Shown piece by piece: positions 34,376 through 41,146 of a stretch of 64,000 nt of DNA. Numbering within the stretch: position 1 is the first letter of the stretch; the number at the start of each line of letters is the position of its first letter. The position numbers were made by a program, and so were the translations under genes. Origin of the DNA: Streptomyces sp. NBC_01454 (lineage in GTDB: Bacteria; Actinomycetota; Actinomycetes; Streptomycetales; Streptomycetaceae). The stretch spans positions 7,378,001 through 7,442,000 of the forward strand of contig NZ_CP109460.1 of NCBI RefSeq assembly GCF_036227565.1, written 5' to 3'. Below the pieces are notes generated by a model, which had not been told where the DNA came from, ran no database searches, and saw only the letters and a program-made list of their open reading frames with translations.

Positions 34376-35670
34376 TGAAGTTGTCAAGCCGCTGTAGCCA
34401 CTGGGGGTGCGACCTCGTAGCACCGTCGGTCACGGATCAGGGCCCACAGGACGTTGACGCGGCGGCGGGCGAGGGCGAGCACGGCTTGGACGTGCTTCTT
34501 TCCCTCGGCGCGTTTGCGGTCGTAGAACTTCCGCGAGTTGGGGTCGCAGCGGACGCTGACGAGCGCGGAGGTGTAGAAGACGCGCTGGAGTCTTCGGTGG
34601 TAGGCGACCGGCCGGTGGAGGTTGCCGCTGACCTTGCCCGAGTCGCGAGGCGCGGGCGCAACGCCGGCGAAGGCCGCCAGGGCGTCCGGAGAGTCGAAGT
34701 CGTCCAGGCTGCCGCCGACAGCGGCGAGGAATTCCGCTCCCAGCACGGCACCGATGCCGGGGACGCTCTGGACTATGTCGGCGAGTTCGTGCTCGCGAAA
34801 CCGGCCCTCGATGAGCTTGTCCATCTCGGAGATCTGCTCGTTGAGGGTCATCACCTCCCCGGCCAGGGTGTGGACCAGCTTGGCTATGGTCTTCTCCCCG
34901 GGGATGGCGGTGTGCTGCCGCTCTGCTGCCTCAACGGCTGCTTCGGCCAGGGATCTTGCGTTGCGGACGGTGCGGTTGGCCAGCCACTTGGTCAGCCGTG
35001 TGACCCCGGCGCGGCGGATCGAGGCCGGACTCTGGTACCCCGTCAGCAGCTTGAGCGGGCCGGTGTTGGTCACGTCCAGGGCCCGTTCCAGGGCGGGGAA
35101 CATGCTCAGCAGGGTGCCGCGCAGGCGGTTCACGGTGCGGGTGCGGTCCTCGACCAGGTCGGCGCGGCGTCCGGTCAGCAGCTTCAGCTCGATGGCGGCT
35201 TCGTCGCCGGGGCGGATGGGCCGCAGGTCGCGGCGCATCCTGGCCTGGTCGGCGATCACGTAGGCGTCGCGGGCGTCGGTCTTGCCCTCGCCGCGGTAGC
35301 CGTCGGAGGCCCGGTTCACCAGCCGGCCGGGCATGTACAGGATCTCCTGGCCGTGGTTGACCAGCAGGGCCAGCAGCAGTGCGGGTTCTCCGCCGGTCAT
35401 GTCGATGGCCCAGGTGACCTGACGCCCGTCGGCCAGGTCGAGGACGTCACCGAGCAGTTTCAGCAGCTCGGGCTCGTCGTTGGCGACCCGCCGCGACAGC
35501 AGTGTTTTGCCGTCGGTGTCCAAGGCGAGGCCGTGGTGGTGGCCCTTGCCGCTGTCGATCCCCGCCCATATCCGGCTCATCGTGCTCCTGACGTTCGTGT
35601 TCGTACTGTTCGTGCCACGGACGACTTCGCCGGCATTGCTCTACGCAGCGACTTGTTCGCACTTCCTAAT
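34368..35670 (-). mobile_element. IS110-family insertion sequence
   Basis: The element contains one transposase gene (34384-35580, minus) with short flanks: 7 nt after its stop and about 90 nt before its start. CTTCCTAAT occurs at 34368-34376 and again at 35662-35670, so the IS is bounded by a 9-bp direct repeat that includes the ClC stop codon. IS110 elements lack terminal inverted repeats, as here. The 90-nt region before the transposase (35581-35670) is where IS110-type bridge RNAs are encoded in the family. Confidence 0.75.
34384..35580 (-). CDS. IS110-family (DEDD) transposase
   Basis: The 398-residue transposase has an N-terminal RuvC-like DEDD domain (IWAGIDSGKGHHHGLALD, KTDARDAYVIADQARMRR) and a C-terminal transposase_20 domain (SVPGIGAVLGAEFLAAVG, ALAAFAGVAPAPRDSGK, with a conserved Ser in SGK as the IS110 nucleophile). 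Full family length with no frameshift, so it may be active. The ATG at 35580 follows a CAGGAGCAC ribosome binding site. G+C is slightly below that of neighbours. Confidence 0.95.
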   Translation of the reverse strand: MSRIWAGIDSGKGHHHGLALDTDGKTLLSRRVANDEPELLKLLGDVLDLADGRQVTWAIDMTGGEPALLLALLVNHGQEILYMPGRLVNRASDGYRGEGKTDARDAYVIADQARMRRDLRPIRPGDEAAIELKLLTGRRADLVEDRTRTVNRLRGTLLSMFPALERALDVTNTGPLKLLTGYQSPASIRRAGVTRLTKWLANRTVRNARSLAEAAVEAAERQHTAIPGEKTIAKLVHTLAGEVMTLNEQISEMDKLIEGRFREHELADIVQSVPGIGAVLGAEFLAAVGGSLDDFDSPDALAAFAGVAPAPRDSGKVSGNLHRPVAYHRRLQRVFYTSALVSVRCDPNSRKFYDRKRAEGKKHVQAVLALARRRVNVLWALIRDRRCYEVAPPVATAA

Positions 35671-35829
35671 CGGCGGCCGAGTCGTCGTGGGGTGCCGGGC
35701 GGCGAAGCCTCGCAAGCCACAAGGTGGCAGCCGCCTGACAGCCACACCCAGCACCCCTGGGCGACCCAACCCTACGAATGGCTCGATCAACCCGATCAAG
35801 AAGGTAGAGCCGCCTGACCCCGCGTCCGC
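35671..35829. other. Intergenic DNA after IS110 element
   Basis: Nothing recognisable. AGCCGCCTGAC occurs twice (about 35739 and 35810), a short direct repeat of unknown meaning. The segment separates the IS from the convergent end of the PHP gene. Confidence 0.35.
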
Positions 35830-36861
35830 TCACCGGTGCGGGGCCCGGCCGGTCCGGGTCCAGGTGGCCAGTTGGCGCTCCGTCCAGGTGGTGATGATCC
35901 GGTCCGCCGGGACGCCGCACTCCTCGGCGCGGGCGCAGCCGTAGAGCTGCCAGTCCAGCTGGCCGGGGGCGTGGGCGTCGCTGTCGATCGCGAACAGGCA
36001 GCCCGCCGCCAGCGCCTGGCGGAGCAGCCGGCGCGGGGGATCGAAGCGGTCGGGGCGGCAGTTGATCTCCACCGCGGTGCGGTGCTCGGCGCAGGCCGCG
36101 AAGACCTCCCCGGCGTCGAAGCGGGACTCCGGGCGCAGCTTGCCGGTGATCTGCCGCCCGGTGCAGTGGCCGAGGACGTCCACGAGGGGATTGCGGACCG
36201 CGGCGAGCAGCCGCTCGGTCATCGGGCCCTGGTCCATCCGGAGCTTGGAGTGCACCGAGGCGACCACGAGGTCGAGCTGCGCCAGCAACTCCGGCTCCTG
36301 GTCGAGCGAGCCGTCGTCGAGGATGTCGCACTCGATCCCGGTCAGCAGCCGGAACGGCGCCAGCTGCTCGTTCACCTCCGCCACCAGCGCCAGCTGCGCG
36401 CGCAGCCGTTCGGCGGTCAGTCCGCGGGCGACCGTGAGCCGGGGGGAGTGGTCGGTCAGTACACACCACTCATGGCCGAGGTCACGGGCGGTACGGGCCA
36501 TCGCTTCGACCGGGCTGCCGCCGTCCGACCAGTCCGAGTGCAGATGGCAGTCGCCGCGCAGCGCCCGCCGCAGCCGCTGCCCCCGCTCCCCGTCGACCAG
36601 CGGACCGCCGGCCTCCTCCTCGAGGCCTGACAGATACTCGGGCCGCACGCCCGCGAGCGCCTCCTCGACCACCCGGGTGGTCTTGGGGCCCAGCCCCTTG
36701 ACCCGCCCCAGCGCGCCGTCGCGGGCGCGCCGCCGGACCTCGTCGGGGGGCAGCGCGCCGATGACGGCAGCGGCCGTACGGAACGCCTGGACGCGGTAGG
36801 GCACCGCCCCCTGCCGTTCCAGCAGGAAGGCGATCCGCTCCAGCGCCTCGACGGGCTCCAC
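35830..36861 (-). CDS. PHP-domain phosphoesterase with N-terminal HhH (PolX-like)
   Basis: The 343-residue protein has an N-terminal helix-hairpin-helix region like DNA polymerase X (FLLERQGAVPYRVQAFRTAA, GLGPKTTRVVEEALAG) and a C-terminal PHP metallo-phosphoesterase domain (GDCHLHSDWSDGGSP, WCVLTDHSPR, GIECDILDDGSLD, VASVHSKLRM, DSDAHAPGQLDW) with the metal-binding His/Asp residues present. The nucleotidyl-transferase part of PolX is absent. GTG at 36861 follows GAAGGAG at 7 nt. Likely role: nucleic-acid 3'-end or phosphoester processing. Confidence 0.88.
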   Translation of the reverse strand: MEPVEALERIAFLLERQGAVPYRVQAFRTAAAVIGALPPDEVRRRARDGALGRVKGLGPKTTRVVEEALAGVRPEYLSGLEEEAGGPLVDGERGQRLRRALRGDCHLHSDWSDGGSPVEAMARTARDLGHEWCVLTDHSPRLTVARGLTAERLRAQLALVAEVNEQLAPFRLLTGIECDILDDGSLDQEPELLAQLDLVVASVHSKLRMDQGPMTERLLAAVRNPLVDVLGHCTGRQITGKLRPESRFDAGEVFAACAEHRTAVEINCRPDRFDPPRRLLRQALAAGCLFAIDSDAHAPGQLDWQLYGCARAEECGVPADRIITTWTERQLATWTRTGRAPHR

Positions 36862-36931
36862 GCACGGCTCCTTCCCGGGGCGCCGGCCCCGCAGCGTCCT
36901 TTCACGGTGCCCCAGCCCGTGGGCGGCTGCC

Positions 36932-36983
36932 ACCGGGGTGGGACCGGGGTGGGACCGGGGTGGGACCGGGGTGGGACCGGGGC
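36932..36983 (+). repeat. Minisatellite, 11-bp GGGTGGGACCG unit, about 4.5 copies
   Basis: The sequence ACCGGGGTGGG is repeated head-to-tail four times with a partial fifth. The G-runs on this strand (four-G tracts at regular spacing) could form a G-quadruplex. It lies just upstream of the PHP gene's start, on the side where its promoter is expected. Confidence 0.85.
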
Positions 36984-37653
36984 GGCCGGGGGCAGCCGCC
37001 GGTTCCCGCCGGGCCGAAGCCCCGCCGTTATGCGGTTATGTCCGTTCTCCGGTCACTCGATCCATTTCCATGCGAATAGGATAGGGAGAGCGCGGATGAT
37101 TCCCTTCCATGCGTTCCGTACGCGCGATATCGCTCAACAAGTCCGGGCGAATCGGGCGCAGTTCATGCTTGTGCAACATTTGCAACCGCTCGCCATCACC
37201 GCGCGCACGCGTTCTGCGGCGCCGTCACGGCCGCGTGCCGTAAAAACCATAGGTCTTCAAGGAATCTGCACAGCGAATGCGCAGTCGGCACAGCCTCTCC
37301 CGCGCCGCGTCACCACGCTGACCTGCGCATAAGCGGGTTGGGGCGGGAATGTCCCGTTCGGCGAACGGGCGAATGTCCGGACGCCGGAAAGGAAACCGGC
37401 GAGGATGTGAAGAAGCTGCCACCAAGTCATGGACGCGCGTGCACGTCAGGTAATTCGACGGAGCGTTGGCGTCCGGATCTGCGGTCCTCCGATTAGCAGC
37501 GCAACGCGCCCGCGTGCTTTGATCCTTCGCACTGCGGGAGTCACACCATCGGTTCCCGATTTCGGGTACCCGACTGCCGCTGCCGCGCCCGGACCACCCC
37601 ACCGGACGGTACGGACGCAGTTTTTTAGAGTTATTCATCCGAAGGGAAACATC
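36984..37653. other. Long upstream region of NHLM-type export locus
   Basis: A 79-codon open frame at 37096-37332 has a passable AGGGAGA ribosome binding site, but its codon bias is not streptomycete-like, so I do not call it. The stretch from 37030 to 37630 is A/T-richer than neighbours. The 3' end carries TAGAGT at 37626-37631, a good -10, and GAAGGG before the precursor ATG. Confidence 0.4.
37626..37631 (+). promoter_or_regulatory. Probable -10 of the export-locus promoter
   Basis: TAGAGT follows a run of five T residues and lies 23 nt before the precursor ATG (37654). The -35 region is weak. The short leader contains the ribosome binding site GAAGGG. Confidence 0.45.
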
Positions 37654-37881
37654 ATGAACTCCACCCCCCAGGTCCAGACTCAGGAAATCTCCGACAGCGA
37701 CCTGGACAACGTGTCCGGTGGCCTCCTCGGCGGCCTGGCCGGCACCGCCACCAGCACCGTTGACCACATCGCCCCGGTCTCGGGCGCCGTCGGCACCGCG
37801 ACCGGCCTGGTCGACGGCGCCACCGGCGTCAACACCTCCGGCGTTGTGGGCACCGCGACCGGCCTGGTCGCCGGTCTCTGA
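37654..37881 (+). CDS. Double-glycine leader bacteriocin-like precursor peptide, Cys-free core
   Basis: The 75-residue peptide has a leader (residues 1-23) ending EISDSDLDNVSGG, the classic double-glycine cleavage signal for C39 peptidases. The 52-residue core is Gly/Ala/Thr/Val-rich with no Cys, Lys, Arg or Trp and contains a repeated GTATGLV segment (residues 47-53 and 66-72). The core would be hydrophobic and nearly uncharged. GAAGGG precedes ATG. An HlyD-like protein and two ABC exporters follow, so the product is exported; no modifying enzyme is in the window. Confidence 0.85.
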   Translation: MNSTPQVQTQEISDSDLDNVSGGLLGGLAGTATSTVDHIAPVSGAVGTATGLVDGATGVNTSGVVGTATGLVAGL

Positions 37882-38053
37882 GCCCCTTCTGTGCCGCTAG
37901 CGGCACAGCCGGCTCAAGGTGACAACGGCAGGTCGGCGTCCCCTCCTTGCCGACATGCCGCGACGGGTGCCCCGGAACCGCCAGGCTCTGCCCGGCCCCG
38001 GGGTACCCGGCAGCCACCGTCTGACAGACCATTGCAGTTGAGGGAAGAGTGTC

Positions 38054-38860
38054 GTGCAGTTCCGCCAACAGGCCCTTTCCAAGCTGCAGTCGCCCGAGGA
38101 CATCGATCTGCCGGTGCGGTTCGCCCGGCCCCAGGGCTGGCTCGTGCTGACGGTCACGGTCCTCTTCGTGCTCGCCGCCTCCGTATGGGCGGTGACCGGC
38201 ACCGTGTCGTCCACCCTGAACGCCCCCGGAATCCTCACCCACGGCCAGGGCAGCTACGTCCTGCAGAGCCCGGTCGCCGGCCAGGTGACCGCCGTGCTCG
38301 CCGAAGAGGGCACCCGGGTGGCCACCAACACCCCTGTGCTGAAGGTCCGCACCGCGCGGGGCACCACCGTCGTGCGCGCCCTCGCCGCCGGCCGGCTGAC
38401 CTCGCTGTCCGCCACGGTCGGCGCCGTCGTCACGACCGGCGCGGAGGTGGCCGCCGTGGAGCGCGTCGCCCATGACCGCGACCCGCTGACGGCCATGCTC
38501 TACGTACCCGCCGAGAGCGGCGCCACGGTGCCCGTCGGCGCCTTTGTCGACCTCACCGTCCAGTCCGTGCCGAGCCAGCAGTACGGCGTGCTGCGCGGCC
38601 GGGTCAAGGCCGTCGGCCGGACCGCGCAGACCCGCCAGCGGATCAACACCTTCCTGGGCAGCAGTCAGCTCGGCGAGCAGTTCTCCCGGCACGGCCAGCC
38701 GGTGGCGGTCCTCGTACAGCTCGACCCCGCCCCGCACAACAAGTCCGGCTACGCCTGGTCCACCTCCGACGGCCCCCCGTACGCCGTCGGCTCCATGACC
38801 CTGACCGACGGCGCCGTCCACCTGGCCGCACAGCACCCGATCGATTGGCTGCTGCCGTGA
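38054..38860 (+). CDS. NHLM-type HlyD-like secretion protein
   Basis: The 268-residue protein has one N-terminal membrane helix (GWLVLTVTVLFVLAASVWAV) and a biotinyl-lipoyl-like hairpin region (GILTHGQGSYVLQSPVAGQV, VGAVVTTGAEVAAVER), i.e. a membrane-fusion/adaptor protein of the NHLM bacteriocin system. GTG at 38054 follows GGGAAG. Its stop overlaps the start of the next gene by 4 bp (GTGA), so the adaptor and peptidase-exporter are translationally coupled. It links the precursor gene to the ABC exporters. Confidence 0.88.
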   Translation: MQFRQQALSKLQSPEDIDLPVRFARPQGWLVLTVTVLFVLAASVWAVTGTVSSTLNAPGILTHGQGSYVLQSPVAGQVTAVLAEEGTRVATNTPVLKVRTARGTTVVRALAAGRLTSLSATVGAVVTTGAEVAAVERVAHDRDPLTAMLYVPAESGATVPVGAFVDLTVQSVPSQQYGVLRGRVKAVGRTAQTRQRINTFLGSSQLGEQFSRHGQPVAVLVQLDPAPHNKSGYAWSTSDGPPYAVGSMTLTDGAVHLAAQHPIDWLLP

Positions 38861-41145
38861 CCGCACCGCACGACTCCGCCGCCCCCCAGCCGCAGCTGCC
38901 GCCGCCCGGCCGCGGACGCCACCGCCCCGAGCCCGCCCCCGGCCCCCGCCGCACCCGCCGCGCCGCGCCGCCCGCCCCCAGGCCCAGGAAGACCCGGACC
39001 GTCCGCACCCCCACCGTCCTCCAGATGGAGGCCGTGGAGTGCGGCGCCGCGTCCCTGGCCATGGTGCTGGCCCACTTCGGACGGCATGTGCCGCTGGAGG
39101 AGCTGCGGATCGCCTGCGGCGTCTCCCGTGACGGCTCGCGCGCCAGCAATCTGCTCAAGGCCGCCCGGAGCTACGGCCTGCAGGCCAAGGGCATGCAGAT
39201 GGAACCGGCCGCGCTCGCCGAAGTGCAGGCGCCGGCCATCCTGTTCTGGGAGTTCAACCACTACGTCGTCTACGACGGCACGGGCCGACGCCTCGGCCGG
39301 CGCGGCGTCCACATCAACGACCCCGACAAGGGCCGCCGCTTCGTGGCGACGGAGGACTTCGACACCAGCTTCACCGGCGTCGCCCTGGTCTTCGAGCCCG
39401 GCGAGGACTTCCGCAAGGGCGGCCGCAAGCCCGGCGTCCTGGGCGCCGTACCCGCCCGGATGCGCGGGACGACCGGCACCCTGCTGGCCGCCCTCCTCGC
39501 CAGCCTGCTGCTGGTCGCGGTCGGCGCCGCGGTGCCCGCGCTGAGCCGCACGTACATCGACATGTTCCTGATCGGCAACCAGACCTCGCTGCTGGGGCCG
39601 CTCTTCGCGTCGATGGCCGCGATGGTGGCGCTGACCGCCGTGCTGACCGGGCTGCAACAGGCGAACCTGCTGCGCGGCCGGATCATCTCCTCCACCCTCA
39701 CCAGCGCCCGCTTCCTGCGCCATCTGCTCAGACTCCCGGTCACCTTCTTCGCCCAGCGCAGCCCCGCCGACCTGGTCCAGCGGCTGCAGTCGAACGACGC
39801 GGTGGCCGAGACCCTGGCGCGCGACCTCGCCGCCGCCGCGGTGGACGGGGTCGTCGTGGTCCTCTACGCCGTCCTGCTGTGGACCTACGACCCCCAACTC
39901 ACCGTCATCGGTGTGGGGATCGCGCTGCTCAACGTCGTCGCCATGCGCATCGTGGTCCGGCTGCGGGCCACCCACACCCAAAAACTCCGCGCCGACACCG
40001 CCCGGCTGACCAACACTGCCTACACCGGCCTCCAGCTCATCGAAACGATGAAGGCCACCGGCGGCGAGAACGGCTACTTCCGCCGCTGGGCCGGCCAGCA
40101 CGCCACCACCCTGGAGGAGCAGCAGCGCCTCGGGGTGCCGAGCGCCTGGCTGGCCGTCGTCGCCCCCACCCTCGCCACGCTCAACAGCGCGCTGATCCTG
40201 TGGATCGGCGGCCTGCGGGCGGTCGAGGGCCATATCTCCATCGGTCTGCTGGTCGCCTTCCAGGCGCTGGTGACCCGTTTCACCGCACCGATCACCCGGC
40301 TCAACGGGGTGGCCGGCCGCATCCAGGACTTCGCCGCCGACGTGGCCCGGCTCAAGGACGTCGAGAGCTTCCCCGCCGACACCCTCTACTCCCGCCCCGG
40401 CTCGGACGCCGACACCCGGCGGCTCAAGGGCCATGTGACGCTCGAGGACCTCACCTTCGGCTACAGCCCGCTGGACAAACCGCTGCTCACCGGCTTCTCC
40501 CTGGCCGTCGGCCCCGGCCGGCAGGTCGCCCTCGTCGGCGGCTCCGGCAGCGGCAAATCCACCGTCTCCCGGCTCATCTCCGGGCTCTACAGCCCCTGGG
40601 AAGGCGCCATCCGCATCGACGGACAGCGGCTGGAGGACCTCTCCCGCAGCGCGCTCGCCGCCTCCGTCTCCTTCGTTGACCAGGACATTTTCCTGTTCGA
40701 GGGCACGGTCCGCGACAACGTGGCGTTGTGGGATCCCTCGATCCCCGACGACGCGGTCATCGCCGCGCTCAAGGACGCCGCCCTCTACGACGACGTCATC
40801 GCCCGCCGCCCCGACGGCATCCACAGCCGCGTCGAGCAGGACGGCCGCAACTTCTCCGGCGGGCAGCGGCAGCGGCTGGAGATCGCCCGCGCCCTGGTCC
40901 GGCGCCCCAGCGTCCTGGTCCTCGACGAGGTCACCAGCGCACTGGACGCCCGCACCGAGCAGCTCATCATGGACAACCTGCGGCGCCGCGGCTGCGCCTG
41001 CGTCATCATCGCCCACCGGCTGAGCACCGTCCGCGACAGCGACGAGATCGTGGTCCTCGACCACGGGGTGGTCGTCGAACGCGGCCGGCACGAGGATCTC
41101 GTCGCCGCCGGAGGCCCGTACGCCGAGCTGGTCAAGGAGCACTGA
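38857..41145 (+). CDS. NHLM-type peptidase (C39)-ABC exporter
   Basis: The 762-residue protein has a basic Pro-rich N-terminus, a C39 peptidase (Cys62 in VECGAASLAMVLAHFGRHV, His135 in WEFNHYVVYDG, Asp155 in HINDPDKG), a six-helix ABC membrane domain and an ATPase: Walker A GGSGSGKST near 561, signature FSGGQRQRLE near 667, Walker B VLVLDE near 687. It should cut the precursor after the double glycine and export the core. GTG start overlaps the upstream gene; the second exporter starts at +2 bp after its stop. Confidence 0.93.
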   Translation: MTAPHDSAAPQPQLPPPGRGRHRPEPAPGPRRTRRAAPPAPRPRKTRTVRTPTVLQMEAVECGAASLAMVLAHFGRHVPLEELRIACGVSRDGSRASNLLKAARSYGLQAKGMQMEPAALAEVQAPAILFWEFNHYVVYDGTGRRLGRRGVHINDPDKGRRFVATEDFDTSFTGVALVFEPGEDFRKGGRKPGVLGAVPARMRGTTGTLLAALLASLLLVAVGAAVPALSRTYIDMFLIGNQTSLLGPLFASMAAMVALTAVLTGLQQANLLRGRIISSTLTSARFLRHLLRLPVTFFAQRSPADLVQRLQSNDAVAETLARDLAAAAVDGVVVVLYAVLLWTYDPQLTVIGVGIALLNVVAMRIVVRLRATHTQKLRADTARLTNTAYTGLQLIETMKATGGENGYFRRWAGQHATTLEEQQRLGVPSAWLAVVAPTLATLNSALILWIGGLRAVEGHISIGLLVAFQALVTRFTAPITRLNGVAGRIQDFAADVARLKDVESFPADTLYSRPGSDADTRRLKGHVTLEDLTFGYSPLDKPLLTGFSLAVGPGRQVALVGGSGSGKSTVSRLISGLYSPWEGAIRIDGQRLEDLSRSALAASVSFVDQDIFLFEGTVRDNVALWDPSIPDDAVIAALKDAALYDDVIARRPDGIHSRVEQDGRNFSGGQRQRLEIARALVRRPSVLVLDEVTSALDARTEQLIMDNLRRRGCACVIIAHRLSTVRDSDEIVVLDHGVVVERGRHEDLVAAGGPYAELVKEH

Positions 41146-41146
41146 C

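Noticed and set aside
37096..37332. 79-codon open frame before the bacteriocin-like peptide, with an AGGGAGA site
   Set aside because: Third-position G+C is only about two thirds, far below the neighbours, and the product has no recognisable feature.
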